Positions 35,787-44,031 of a stretch of DNA of 48,436 bases are shown piece by piece. Under the pieces are notes generated by a model, which was given only the letters and a program-made list of their open reading frames with translations, had not been told where the DNA came from and did no database searches. The stretch comes from Pseudomonas sp. (GTDB lineage: Bacteria; Pseudomonadota; Gammaproteobacteria; Pseudomonadales; Pseudomonadaceae), in the NCBI RefSeq assembly GCF_030698175.1, contig NZ_JAUYNT010000035.1:1-48436 (forward strand). Direction: 5' to 3'. The number at the start of each line of letters is the position of its first letter. Within the stretch, counting starts at the first letter, position 1. The position numbers and the translations under genes are program-made.

Positions 35787-36151
35787 CACGCACCTGCGCA
35801 GTTGTCGACGCTCCCATCATCGACCGAGTTTAGCGCCCGGCCCATTGGACCTAAGTCTTAAAAAATGCCGGCGCAGCGCGGTGGGGCGGTCGCAAAGTGC
35901 GGCGCAAAGACTAATAGGCAGGTTTATTTTGCTGGCATTTTGATGTCGTATAAATGGCGTCAAAAAATAGACTGACGGTCGGGCGGAACTTTTTTAAGGG
36001 CGTATAACTAGTCCGGCGAGTTGTCCGGCCGGCGTCTCGCACCCAAGAACCCTTAAGCAAGCAGTTAGACCGACGCCTCACCGTAGGTCCGCGCTCATCG
36101 AGCGGGTGGCCAACCAGATGGGGGCTGGTTTAGTTACGGGAGTCACTTGTA
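35787..36151. other. Intergenic region between the DUF294 and alginate lyase genes
   Basis: This 365-base stretch has no convincing gene. It should hold divergent promoters. Visible elements are an AT-rich patch (35925-36010) with TATAAA at 35950, a GGAACTT at 35985-35991 that resembles the -35 box of extracytoplasmic sigma factors such as AlgU, and a small hairpin aaccag/ctggtt near 36111-36130. A -10 partner for GGAACTT at the right spacing is not clear (GTCCGG at 36011 is a few bases too far). Confidence 0.45.
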
Positions 36152-36841
36152 ATGATTGATCTTTCAACCTGGAACCTGAGCATCCCTGTCGGTGTTCCGG
36201 CCACCACTATCACCACCCCTGCGCTGGCCGGCGGCTACCGGGACTACTACTTCAAGTCGGATGAGCGGAGTATTTATTTCTGGGCGCCGGTTAACGGCAC
36301 CACGACCAAGAACGCCAGCTATCCGCGCAGCGAACTGCGCGAAACCTATCGTGACGGCCGGCTGCGCAACTGGACCTATCCCCTGGCCGATAACTACATG
36401 CGGGCCAGTCTTAAGGTGAGACAGGTGCCCTCGACCGGCAAGCTGGTGATCGGGCAGATTCACAACGCCAACAGCAACTGGCCTTTGCTCAAACTTGAGT
36501 TTCAAATGAAGAGCACTGGCACTGCCGATTTGGTTTACAAGCTGCGCCTCAAGCCTACGGATGCTGCACCAACCACCCGTACCTTGGTCAGGGGCGTGAT
36601 GCTCAATCAATCCTTTAGCTATTACGTGCACTTGACCCCTGCGGGCACCTTGAACGTCAGCTTCAATGGCGTGAAGTGGTCCGGCAAAATCGATCCTACC
36701 TGGGCTGCCCAGCCGATGTATTTCAAAGCTGGGGTCTACACCCAAGACAATACCGGCTATGAGACCGAGGCTGGCGCTGCAACCTTTAGCCGTTTGGAAA
36801 TCGAACACCGCCCACGTATACCCGTCGCCAGCACCCCTTAA
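36152..36841 (+). CDS. Polysaccharide lyase family 7 alginate lyase
   Basis: The 229-residue protein is a single PL7 jelly-roll domain. The three family signatures are visible: RSELRE (59-64), QIH (102-104, catalytic histidine) and YFKAGVYTQ (190-198). PL7 enzymes cleave alginate by beta-elimination; QIH suggests activity toward polyguluronate, by family knowledge. There is no signal peptide, as in some Pseudomonas PL7 enzymes. ATG 36152 has GGGAG upstream. Its stop lies only nine bases before the proposed prophage end, and the protein looks complete. Confidence 0.9.
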   Translation: MIDLSTWNLSIPVGVPATTITTPALAGGYRDYYFKSDERSIYFWAPVNGTTTKNASYPRSELRETYRDGRLRNWTYPLADNYMRASLKVRQVPSTGKLVIGQIHNANSNWPLLKLEFQMKSTGTADLVYKLRLKPTDAAPTTRTLVRGVMLNQSFSYYVHLTPAGTLNVSFNGVKWSGKIDPTWAAQPMYFKAGVYTQDNTGYETEAGAATFSRLEIEHRPRIPVASTP

Positions 36842-36850
36842 AGCTGCAGC

Positions 36851-36960
36851 TGAGTTAGACCGAGATAATCCCAGGGGGAAACCTGAGATAAACCGGGACA
36901 CGCTGGCATGGGATGGGATTCGATGGGGAGGGAGTTTCAAAGAAAGTTGCAGATAATGCA
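36851..36960. other. Candidate left attachment end of the prophage with transposase-binding repeats
   Basis: TGAGTTAGACCGAGATAATC begins at 36851 with the terminal TG expected of Mu-like ends. Two imperfect direct repeats follow: AGACCGAGATAATCCCAG (36857-36874) and AAACCTGAGATAAACCGG (36879-36896), with a looser third around GCAGATAATGC (36949-36959). Such iterated sites at phage ends bind the transposase. The exact boundary is inferred. The five bases gcagc at 36846-36850 would be one copy of the target duplication. Confidence 0.55.
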
Positions 36961-36976
36961 ATGAGGTGACGCCCGG

Positions 36977-37339
36977 TCAGTCGTCGGTGGCCGGGCTGAA
37001 CATATCCCCCTGCAGCCGCGCGATGTGTTCCTTGCGCGCCGCCTTCACTATCTTATAGATCCACTGAAGCGACGCCCCATACTTGCGGGCTAGGTCGCTG
37101 TGGTTAGTACCGTTGAACTCATCATAGATCTGTCGATCGCGCCGACTCAGCTTGATCGATAGGCCCATCGGGAAGTAGATGTTCTGGCCGCCCCAGTGAG
37201 CTGCCATGCGGTCGGCCACCTCTTTGGCCACATGCTGAGCCTTAGCGCTTTCCATCGCGACCAACTCGCCCAGGGCAACGGCAATGTGCTCGGTCAGATC
37301 AAGCAGCAGCTCAGGGCCTTTGCTTCGGAACTCGCTCAT
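36977..37339 (-). CDS. Mor-type middle-operon transcription activator
   Basis: The 120-residue protein ends in a helix-turn-helix of the Mor/C family: GLSIKLSRRDRQIYDEFNGT, then NHSDLARKYGASLQWIYKIVK. The N-terminal half, ELLLDLTEHIAVALGEL, is the dimerisation region. In Mu, Mor turns on middle transcription after early genes. ATG 37339 overlaps the GemA stop. It is the last gene of the leftward operon, about 125 bases from the proposed phage end. Confidence 0.88.
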   Translation of the reverse strand: MSEFRSKGPELLLDLTEHIAVALGELVAMESAKAQHVAKEVADRMAAHWGGQNIYFPMGLSIKLSRRDRQIYDEFNGTNHSDLARKYGASLQWIYKIVKAARKEHIARLQGDMFSPATDD

Positions 37340-37803
37340 ACATCCCCCTGTTGAGAGTTGGTAGCGCGGGTAACACGCTGGTGCCATTGCTTCAGGTTCT
37401 CGATCACCCGGCTGGCCTGGGCTGGGCTTAGCCACTGCAAGGCCGCCACCTTCGTCATGCTCAGCACGAACTTTGCCAGCGCCTCTTCGGATGGATCGCG
37501 TACCGCGCCGAGGTCGTGCAAGGTCAGCCAGAGCGAGCGGATCTTCTTGGACTGCTCATCGTCAGCCATCGGCCGCTTCTGCGTTTTGTTTGGACGAACC
37601 TTAAAACCCCGCTGCTTGAGCTGTTCCAAAACCCGTAGCAGGTTTGGAACGCTCAAGCTGGCGGAGGACGTTGCGCCGTCCAATCCCGTCATACCGGCCA
37701 GCATCAAACGGTAGATGTCGTCATCCATGCACAGCTCACGCCGGGCAACATGGATCAACTTGATCAGGCGGAGCCGGTTTGGGTTGGAAGGCGCAGCGCT
37801 CAC
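37336..37803 (-). CDS. GemA-like regulatory protein (DUF1018)
   Basis: The 155-residue protein starts at GTG 37803 after an ideal AGGAGGT and reads SAAPSNPNRLRLIKLIHVAR, then RELCMDDDIYRLMLAGMTG, the characteristic N-terminus of GemA/DUF1018. A charged linker (KVRPNKTQKRP) and a C-terminal domain with KIRSLWLTLHDLGAV and LQWLSPAQASRVIENLKQW follow. In Mu, GemA influences host gene expression during the lytic cycle. It overlaps mor by 4 nt. Confidence 0.88.
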   Translation of the reverse strand: MSAAPSNPNRLRLIKLIHVARRELCMDDDIYRLMLAGMTGLDGATSSASLSVPNLLRVLEQLKQRGFKVRPNKTQKRPMADDEQSKKIRSLWLTLHDLGAVRDPSEEALAKFVLSMTKVAALQWLSPAQASRVIENLKQWHQRVTRATNSQQGDV

Positions 37804-38069
37804 TTTGCACCTCCTACCATTGAGCCAAAGCAAGTCACCAGCGCTTCAGCCATACGCTTGTTGGCGTCGAACTGGTTATAAACCGGCGTGGTGCGGGGGT
37901 TGATCACGAACGGCTCAGGCGTGGCGCGCATCTGCGCGCCGACTTCATGCACCTTGCCGCCGCGTGCCAGAAACTGGGCGATCTGCTGTTCGAGTTGAGC
38001 ACTCGCAGCCAGTTGGGACTGCATGTCACGGCGCGGCGGGTCGCCTGCTACTGAGTGATAACGCTCCAT
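37800..38069 (-). CDS. Phage hypothetical protein (89 aa)
   Basis: From ATG 38069 with GGAGGG upstream, the 89-residue protein has a glutamine-rich helix (QLAASAQLEQQIAQFLARGG) and a C-terminal helix RMAEALVTCFGSMVG. The short sequence VFN-like repeats of known families are absent, and I do not recognise it. Its stop overlaps the GemA start, and its start shares one base with the stop of the upstream gene. The position between the DUF3164 block and GemA is usual for small early genes. Confidence 0.7.
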   Translation of the reverse strand: MERYHSVAGDPPRRDMQSQLAASAQLEQQIAQFLARGGKVHEVGAQMRATPEPFVINPRTTPVYNQFDANKRMAEALVTCFGSMVGGAK

Positions 38070-38287
38070 CAGTTGCCCTCCACAGTGATGGCCCATTTGC
38101 TGTGCAGACGCCCTACGGGCGTGCAGTTCAGGCGCTCGATGGTGGTGGCTTGACCGGGAAACAGCTTCTCGGCCAGTCGATCGACGGCGTACTTGTAGTC
38201 ATGCGTGCAGGAGACACGTTTGCCGCGCACGGTGCTGGTGACGTAACCGTCACCGTCCATTTTTACCGATACCTCTACGGTCGCCAT
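38069..38287 (-). CDS. Phage hypothetical protein (72 aa)
   Basis: The 72-residue protein reads as beta strands: MATVEVSVKMDGDGYVTSTV at the start, then KRVSCTHDYKYAVDRLAEKLF and GRLHSKWAITVEGN. No family is recognised. It starts at ATG 38287 just two bases after the preceding stop, in a tightly packed leftward operon, which supports it as real. Confidence 0.7.
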   Translation of the reverse strand: MATVEVSVKMDGDGYVTSTVRGKRVSCTHDYKYAVDRLAEKLFPGQATTIERLNCTPVGRLHSKWAITVEGN

Positions 38288-38288
38288 G

Positions 38289-38732
38289 TCACACTTCCTC
38301 GTCTAGGTCAGACTTGTTTCCGCTCTTCTGAATCGAAAGAGGGAATGGCTCGAACCACTCTTTGGCGATAATCAAGCCGCAGCGAAAACCCTTTCTCAGT
38401 TCGCCCTCAAGGACGAGAGGATCGCTGTCATCTTTGCCTAATTGAAGGGTGGTACCCGCAGGAGCATCCAGAATCGTATTGATGTTTTTGATCCGCTGCT
38501 GATGCCAGGCAACCAGCCCCTCGGCGATCTCCTGCAAGTTGCCCAGCTCGGCATTGGCTTCGGCCTGATCGTGAAAGTCTTCTAGCATCTCCTCCAGGCG
38601 AACCTTCTCCTCCTCGGCGACCTGCAGCTGATTGCCCTGGTCGAACTTACCGCCTACCAGGGACCAGGCGCTGGCATACACGCTGGCCTGCGACATGAGG
38701 GAATCGATGGTTATTGCGTTTTGATTGCTCAT
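38289..38732 (-). CDS. Phage hypothetical protein, coiled-coil (147 aa)
   Basis: From ATG 38732 (MSNQNAITIDSLMSQASVYA) the 147-residue acidic protein has a long heptad-like helix (VAEEEKVRLEEMLEDFHDQA, about 38-58, continuing to 90) and a C-terminal strand-rich region with ELRKGFRCGLIIAKEWFEPF. The family is not recognised. It lies one base after the DUF3164 stop. Confidence 0.72.
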   Translation of the reverse strand: MSNQNAITIDSLMSQASVYASAWSLVGGKFDQGNQLQVAEEEKVRLEEMLEDFHDQAEANAELGNLQEIAEGLVAWHQQRIKNINTILDAPAGTTLQLGKDDSDPLVLEGELRKGFRCGLIIAKEWFEPFPLSIQKSGNKSDLDEEV

Positions 38733-38733
38733 G

Positions 38734-39357
38734 TCACACCGCCGCAAGGTCAAGGGTGATTTGTTGGTACTGGTCGTTGCTGTCCCGCTGATAGACGCGG
38801 ACATACACGGCGGTGCCGCAGATCAGAATCGAGTCCTTCACGGCCTGCATCGCCTGTTTCCAGTTGTCGTCGTCGATCTCCCAGCGGAGCATTTCCAGCA
38901 CATCGGCAGTGCGTATCTGGCCGTTGCGGCCGGGGCTTAGGTAGTGCTGCACGACCGAGACCAGGTGGTCGTTGGCGCCATCAGTCCAGGACTGAACGCA
39001 CTCGAGCACCAGGGCCTTTGCAGCCAGCATCTCTTCGGTGAAGGTGATCCGGTCAGCGAACGAGCGGACAACCTTGAACTCTCCGTCATACGTGATGATG
39101 CTGACGTTGCCCTTCTTGCCGCCCAGCTGCACGCCGTAGCGTTCACTGGCGATGCTGACCAGGTCGGCAATATCACCCAAAGCCTTTTCCTTGAAGCGCT
39201 TCATCGCGGCATTCAGGGCGATCGCTTCGGTGGACAGGTCACGGGCGACCTGATCACGCAATTTGTCCTGCTCACGTACACGGGACTCAGGCACGAAGTC
39301 GCCACGGGCATTACGGACGTAGCCCACCGGTACCGGTGTTTGGTTGGTATCAGCCAT
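38734..39357 (-). CDS. DUF3164 family phage protein
   Basis: The 207-residue protein starts PVPVGYVRNARGDFVPESRV and contains ALNAAMKRFKEKALGDIADLV, YGVQLGGKKGNVSIITYDGE and a C-terminal WEIDDDNWKQAMQAVKDSI. This is the DUF3164 pattern, constant in the early operon of Mu-like phages and sometimes misnamed as a sulfate transporter. It is soluble. Function is unknown; a role near replication or transposition is inferred from position. Confidence 0.85.
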   Translation of the reverse strand: MADTNQTPVPVGYVRNARGDFVPESRVREQDKLRDQVARDLSTEAIALNAAMKRFKEKALGDIADLVSIASERYGVQLGGKKGNVSIITYDGEFKVVRSFADRITFTEEMLAAKALVLECVQSWTDGANDHLVSVVQHYLSPGRNGQIRTADVLEMLRWEIDDDNWKQAMQAVKDSILICGTAVYVRVYQRDSNDQYQQITLDLAAV

Positions 39358-39514
39358 TACTTGGTTCCTCGATGGGGGTGAACGTCTTGCAGCCGCAGCG
39401 AGGACAGGCGTTGTCCGAGATGCTGGGTTCTTTCAGGCGCGGGACGCGACGTAGTTCGTCATGAATGCCGACCCAGCTGCAGCGACGGCATTTGATGCGA
39501 TCGACAGTGCTCAT
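39350..39514 (-). CDS. Small zinc-ribbon phage protein
   Basis: The 54-residue protein from ATG 39514 has two CxxC-type pairs, CRRCSW (residues 9-14) and CPRCGC (38-43), spaced as in a zinc ribbon. It overlaps DUF3164 by eight bases and starts on the stop of the upstream gene. Such small zinc proteins are common in phage early operons; nucleic-acid binding is likely but not shown. Confidence 0.75.
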   Translation of the reverse strand: MSTVDRIKCRRCSWVGIHDELRRVPRLKEPSISDNACPRCGCKTFTPIEEPSNG

Positions 39515-39831
39515 CAGTGCAACACCTCGCTCGGGCACAGCCATTCGACTTCACAGCCGAGCAGGTAGGCCCGGCAGTAGCTCACGCCGGGCGCCGGGCG
39601 CAGCAGCATCACGCCGCGTGCTACCTCGGCCAGCAGCGGGCCGCCAAGACGCTCGACGCGCAACAGAGGTCGGGCGCCATCAAGGTTCACCGCCAGCAGA
39701 TGGCAGTTGTAGTGCTTCAGGAAACGAGTCACTTCGTTGGCCAGTTCAAGCTTCTGGCTCAGGCACTGGTTGAGCACTCGCAACGGTTTGGGCAGACCGG
39801 CCGGTATTGGCAGGGAATCGACAGCACGCAT
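39514..39831 (-). CDS. Phage hypothetical protein (105 aa)
   Basis: From ATG 39831 (MRAVDSLPIPAGLPKPLRVL) the 105-residue protein has a leading Pro-rich helix region, a helix LSQKLELANEVTRFLKHYNC, and strand pairs LLAVNLDGARPLLRVERL and CEVEWLCPSEVLH. No family is recognised. It begins directly after the MuB-like gene stop and its stop overlaps the zinc-ribbon start. Confidence 0.7.
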   Translation of the reverse strand: MRAVDSLPIPAGLPKPLRVLNQCLSQKLELANEVTRFLKHYNCHLLAVNLDGARPLLRVERLGGPLLAEVARGVMLLRPAPGVSYCRAYLLGCEVEWLCPSEVLH

Positions 39832-39832
39832 G

Positions 39833-41011
39833 TCACACCTCCCGAACAATTTCGTTAGTGACAAGGGACTCGCCGACGCGAGCGGCCAGATTCATTGCGG
39901 CAACCATCATGTTGCCGATAGCAAGTGGGTACAGCAGGCTTTGCTGGCGGTCACGGCTGGTAGCGATTAGGCGCTCGGCCAGCGCCTCAATCCCGCTGGC
40001 GCTAATGACTTCATCAAGCTTTTTGCCTGCCCGTCCAAGGCGGAATGCTAAAAAATCATCGAGCCTGGCGGCCGTTACAGGCTGAAGCTCAGCCACTTCA
40101 ATACGCTGCACCACCTCGCGCACCTCGGCATTGCGTTCGCTTAGCTTCACTTTCAATTCAGGTTGGCCGATCAGGATGATGCTGAGCAGCTTGGTAAAAC
40201 CAGTTTCCAGTTCGCGCAGACGCTTGAGATGCTTGAGGGTCGCGATCGGCAGGCTATGAGCCTCTTCGATGATCAGCACGTGCCGATAGCCGCTTTCATA
40301 ACTATTTTTCAACGCCCGGTGCATCTGCCGAAAACGAGCCTCAGGGTTGGACTTTGGCCGATCCAGGGGCGTGATGGTGTCTACAATGGCTTCAGCAATG
40401 TGCGGCGTTTTCAGAGCCTTGCCCTTGTCGCCACGATCTTCCATCGCCAGTACATAGGGTTCAATCACAATGACCGGTGCGTCTTCAGCACGCAGGCGGT
40501 TGATCAAATCCCGGCGTAAGGTGCTTTTGCCTGCCCCGGACTCTCCGACGATGGCCAAGAAACCATCATGCCTGGCAGCTTGATACATGGACTCGCGGAT
40601 GTAGCGAATATCCGGGCTGACGTACATGTCTTCAGCGCACTGCAGATCCTCGAACGGGTCTCGGAAAATGCCGAAAGCACGTTTAGTGTCTGGTAGTAAC
40701 ACCTGTTTACGTAGCAACATAGGTTCGCACTCCTGGTCGGATTTGGATTTTTTGGTTGGGTTTGCAGGGGCCTGGGCGTTGGCGCGCTCAGGCTCCACTT
40801 CTTCAAATGCGGTATTCACCGCAATATCGTTAGCGCCGCACAACTTGAGGAATCCCTCAACGCGCGTGCGCAGATCTGTTGGATCGATGGTGCGTGGCCA
40901 CTGTTTGTGGTTGATCAACAGGGAAACCGTGGCCGAGCTGACCCCTAAATGTTTGGCCAACGTGATTTGCCGTTGATCGAGATCGGCTAGCGTGTTTTTT
41001 AGCTTCAGCAT
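39833..41011 (-). CDS. MuB-like AAA ATPase, DNA transposition protein
   Basis: MuB-type ATPases bind target DNA and activate the transposase. The protein (about 392 residues) has an N-terminal helix-turn-helix (LAKHLGVSSATVSLLINHK), Walker A GESGAGKST near 156-164, Walker B VLIIEEAH near 246-253, and a C-terminal helical domain. GGAGG lies six bases before ATG 41011 and three before ATG 41014, so the former is preferred. The gene is coupled to the transposase stop. Confidence 0.9.
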   Translation of the reverse strand: MLKLKNTLADLDQRQITLAKHLGVSSATVSLLINHKQWPRTIDPTDLRTRVEGFLKLCGANDIAVNTAFEEVEPERANAQAPANPTKKSKSDQECEPMLLRKQVLLPDTKRAFGIFRDPFEDLQCAEDMYVSPDIRYIRESMYQAARHDGFLAIVGESGAGKSTLRRDLINRLRAEDAPVIVIEPYVLAMEDRGDKGKALKTPHIAEAIVDTITPLDRPKSNPEARFRQMHRALKNSYESGYRHVLIIEEAHSLPIATLKHLKRLRELETGFTKLLSIILIGQPELKVKLSERNAEVREVVQRIEVAELQPVTAARLDDFLAFRLGRAGKKLDEVISASGIEALAERLIATSRDRQQSLLYPLAIGNMMVAAMNLAARVGESLVTNEIVREV

Positions 41012-42777
41012 CATTCACCTCCAACCACACGCAGGGCTTGGCGCGCGGGCTTATTAAGGGTTGCGGCGATGCCGTCTAGATCGACCTCAGGCACACCGTT
41101 CGGGTAATTGGATTTCAGCCAAGACATAGACTCTGCCGACCAGGCCGGTACCCGGACGCGTAGCAACTTGGCGGCGGCAACATAGGTCAGGGGCCGCAGT
41201 TCGATGGTCGGCAGATTGACGTCCAGTTCCGTGCCACGCTTGGGCAGGTAGGTCGGTAACTGGGCGTCGTCGATATGCTGATAAGGCTTAAGTTGGCCGC
41301 CAAAGGGGATGGCCTTGGCCTTGCGAGCCGCATCCAACTCTTCCTGGGTGTCCACGCCCATGGCCAGCTTGGCGGCCTCTTTGCGTGCTACCTGGGCCGG
41401 GGTTTCCGCGTGGCGCTTGAATGCTTCACCGATTACCGGAGCCGTGACGTCGAAGCCCATCTCATTGCGGGCAACCACCGGCACCACGTAATACACCTCG
41501 TGCCCCTGTGCATCGACGCTCACCACCTGGGCGTCGTCGTCTCGCCACGGGTTGCGAGTAACCAACACTTTTTCGCCAACCATCACTCCCGGTACGCCGG
41601 AAACGTCGTACTCGGTGCCCAGGAAGCTGACGCGCAGCTTGCTGTTGACCTTGCGGCTCTCTGGCTCGGCTACCGCCAATTGGCGGCATACCTCAACGCT
41701 CGGCACCTTGATCAGTTGCTCCTGGCGCACGCTTAACCACATGGAGGTACGGCTTTTGCCATACCGCGAGTGCACCGCTGTAGCGTTGAAATGGCTGCGC
41801 CACTTTTTGGCCATAGCGTTCAGCTCTGCCAGATCGGCTACTGGCTGAAAGCGCAGGCCAGCCTCGAACTTGCGCTCAATGATGTTTCGCGCGTTCTCCA
41901 CCTGGCCGGTTACCCGAGCGGCACCTGGCGCATGCACAATCATCTGAATGCCCAGTGAACGACACAGATTCTTGGCCAGCCCACCAGTGTTGGCGGAGCC
42001 TGGGTCCATCATCAAAATGGAGGGCTTACCGTGCAGCACATCAGCACCACCACGCTCCTGCATGGCATTGATCAGCACGCTGGTCATGTTCTCGCCAGAT
42101 TCGGCACCCATCACATATTCCAGGTAGATCCAGCCGCTGGTGTGATCGGTGATTTCATACGACCACACCCGGTCTGCCGCAATGCGTGCCAGGTTCTTCG
42201 GCTTGTTCTTGTAGAACGCGTCTTGGTCCATTACCCGAAGACCATTGGCGCGGGTTTCTGCACCGGGCTTTAGGTAATAAAGGACGCATATCGAGGCATC
42301 GATCTGCCAAACGTGGTTTGGGTGCAGGCTGGCCAGCTCGGTGACCGGTGCCGGTGCCAACAGTTGGTCCGGGTGCAAACGGTAGTTGTATAGGCCTCTG
42401 GCGATCGCACTGAGCGACAACGGGCGCAGTTCTCCGGTTTTTTTATCCAGCGCTTCGGCGCGAATCATGCTGCTGGCACGCAGCGCTTCCACGGCATCGC
42501 CCAGTGCGTACAGGCGTTTCTCATTGCGTCTGGCCGACTCCATGATGGCGGCGCTGATAATCAGTGCCTCCTCACGGTTGAGCGCACTCTGGCCTGCATC
42601 TGCGCGACGTTTACGGGGAGCACTCACGCGCACCTCTTTCAATTTGCGATAGAGCGTGGCTAAGGACATGCCCATCTCCTGCGCCGTGCTTTTGCACAGC
42701 GTCGTGCCCTGTCCGCGGGCTGCGGATTGCAGCTGGCGGTCCAGATCGACGAGGCGTTGAGTAATCACGGCGCTCAT
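41011..42777 (-). CDS. MuA-like DDE transposase
   Basis: The 588-residue protein has an N-terminal helix-turn-helix (AQEMGMSLATLYRKLKEV, about 32-49) and an integrase-core domain with VWQIDAS (D160), LMMDPGSANTGG (D258) and GQVENARNIIERKF (E294), the DDE triad. A C-terminal beta-barrel Mu-type domain (SFLGTEYDVSGVPGVMVGEK) and a long tail follow. It catalyses integration and replicative transposition of the phage. ATG 42777 has AGGGAG upstream. BcepMu/B3 transposases share this size class. Confidence 0.92.
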   Translation of the reverse strand: MSAVITQRLVDLDRQLQSAARGQGTTLCKSTAQEMGMSLATLYRKLKEVRVSAPRKRRADAGQSALNREEALIISAAIMESARRNEKRLYALGDAVEALRASSMIRAEALDKKTGELRPLSLSAIARGLYNYRLHPDQLLAPAPVTELASLHPNHVWQIDASICVLYYLKPGAETRANGLRVMDQDAFYKNKPKNLARIAADRVWSYEITDHTSGWIYLEYVMGAESGENMTSVLINAMQERGGADVLHGKPSILMMDPGSANTGGLAKNLCRSLGIQMIVHAPGAARVTGQVENARNIIERKFEAGLRFQPVADLAELNAMAKKWRSHFNATAVHSRYGKSRTSMWLSVRQEQLIKVPSVEVCRQLAVAEPESRKVNSKLRVSFLGTEYDVSGVPGVMVGEKVLVTRNPWRDDDAQVVSVDAQGHEVYYVVPVVARNEMGFDVTAPVIGEAFKRHAETPAQVARKEAAKLAMGVDTQEELDAARKAKAIPFGGQLKPYQHIDDAQLPTYLPKRGTELDVNLPTIELRPLTYVAAAKLLRVRVPAWSAESMSWLKSNYPNGVPEVDLDGIAATLNKPARQALRVVGGE

Positions 42778-42780
42778 GGC

Positions 42781-43710
42781 TTAGGCTCCCTGCGTCTCGC
42801 CGAGAAGCGCATCGACATCGGCAGTCAGCCAGTCCGGTGCGCCGTCCATGTCCTCAGGCAGGTGGAACTCACTGCGAATGGCCGCCAGCAGGGTTTCCAA
42901 TTGGCGCACCAAGCTGGCCTTAAAGCTGCGGTGATCCACACCGTGCTCCTCCGCATGCTCGGCCAGCTTGCTGAAGCCCTCGCGCAACTTGCCGGTGATG
43001 TCCGTCTCGGCCTCATAGGCCAGCGCCGCTACTTCTTGGCGCAGGGCTTTGGCCCGCTCGTCGCTGCTCATGCCCTGTACCTGACGCTTGGTTCTCTCTA
43101 GGGTCTGGCGGGTTTCATCCAGCTCGTGGTTCTTGCGCGCCATCACTTCGCCCTGGGCGCTATAGCTGTCGCGGGTCTCGCGCAGGGCGGCGCGCAGTTC
43201 TTTAACCGACATGCTGGCGACGTCATCAAGGCTCAGTTCACCGGTCTGGCCGCTCAGCTCCAGTTCGTCGATCTGTTCGTCGTCGAGGATCAGCATCTCG
43301 AACAGCTTGCTCTGGCTGCCAATGGTCTTGAGCATGGGTGTGGAGCGGCTGGCGAACTTGGCGGCGGTTTGCATGAACTTGGCTGCGACCTTTCGATCAA
43401 TGCCGAGTACCTCCAGACGCGGCAGGAACTGCCCGTGCTCGCAGGCAGCCTTGAGCACGCTCAGCCCACGGCCCACTTCCAGGCAGGCCTCCACGCTACG
43501 GCGCATATTGGCGGCGATATCGCGCTGAATCAGATCTGGGTCGGTGCAGTCGGCGGGTAGTTGGTAGCCCAGCTGCACGGCCAGTGCACGCACTGAGGCT
43601 TCCTGCTCGGTGTGCAGCACCACCATGCGGTTATGCGTGGCCAGCAGCGTCTCGCCATCCAGCGGTTGCAGTTCAATAGGTGCCACTTCCTTGCTTGCGG
43701 TACGTCCCAT
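42781..43710 (-). CDS. DUF3102-type phage protein
   Basis: The 309-residue protein contains RDIAANMRRSVEACLEVGRGLSVLK in pieces and QFLPRLEVLGIDRKVAAKFMQTAAKF, the DUF3102 pattern. A long coiled coil (MARKNHELDETRQTLERTK, about 185-210) and an acidic tail follow. AAGGA precedes ATG 43710. In this phage group a gene of this type stands directly upstream of the transposase. The role is unknown; DNA binding or segregation-like functions have been guessed. Confidence 0.8.
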   Translation of the reverse strand: MGRTASKEVAPIELQPLDGETLLATHNRMVVLHTEQEASVRALAVQLGYQLPADCTDPDLIQRDIAANMRRSVEACLEVGRGLSVLKAACEHGQFLPRLEVLGIDRKVAAKFMQTAAKFASRSTPMLKTIGSQSKLFEMLILDDEQIDELELSGQTGELSLDDVASMSVKELRAALRETRDSYSAQGEVMARKNHELDETRQTLERTKRQVQGMSSDERAKALRQEVAALAYEAETDITGKLREGFSKLAEHAEEHGVDHRSFKASLVRQLETLLAAIRSEFHLPEDMDGAPDWLTADVDALLGETQGA

Positions 43711-43728
43711 GGTCGGTTCCTTCTTCTA

Positions 43729-44031
43729 TTAGTGGCGGGTGCCTGCCAGCACCCGTTGGTTGATTTCATTGATGCGGCCCTGCATGCGCGACATCTCCTC
43801 GGCATGTGCCTGGGCGATCTGCAGTAGGGCCATGCCTGGGGCAAAGCGTCCGGTGTCCAGCTTTACCGCCAGGCCTTCATCTATCAGCGTCTGCATCGCG
43901 CGGGTGATGTTGCTTGGACTGTCGCCGGTCAGCTGGGCCAGTTCGGTGTTGGAAAGGCCATGCAGGGAGTTGCCCTTCAGCGCCTTGAGCGCCCGCAACA
44001 CGCGGCCGGCGGAGGTAAAAGTGCGGCTCAC
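43729..44031 (-). CDS. Winged-helix regulator, IclR/MarR-like (100 aa)
   Basis: The 100-residue protein starts at GTG 44031 (GGGAGAAAGG upstream) and has the helix-turn-helix LSNTELAQLTGDSPSNITRAMQTL (about 24-48), with wing GLAVKLDTGRFAPG. It resembles the N-terminal DNA-binding domain of IclR proteins without the ligand domain. It overlaps the upstream gene by GTGA. A regulatory role in early transcription is inferred. Confidence 0.78.
   Translation of the reverse strand: MSRTFTSAGRVLRALKALKGNSLHGLSNTELAQLTGDSPSNITRAMQTLIDEGLAVKLDTGRFAPGMALLQIAQAHAEEMSRMQGRINEINQRVLAGTRH

Noticed and set aside
41011..41014. Alternative start of the MuB-like gene at ATG 41014
   Set aside because: The GGAGG would be only three bases from it; ATG 41011 has better spacing. 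The difference is one residue.
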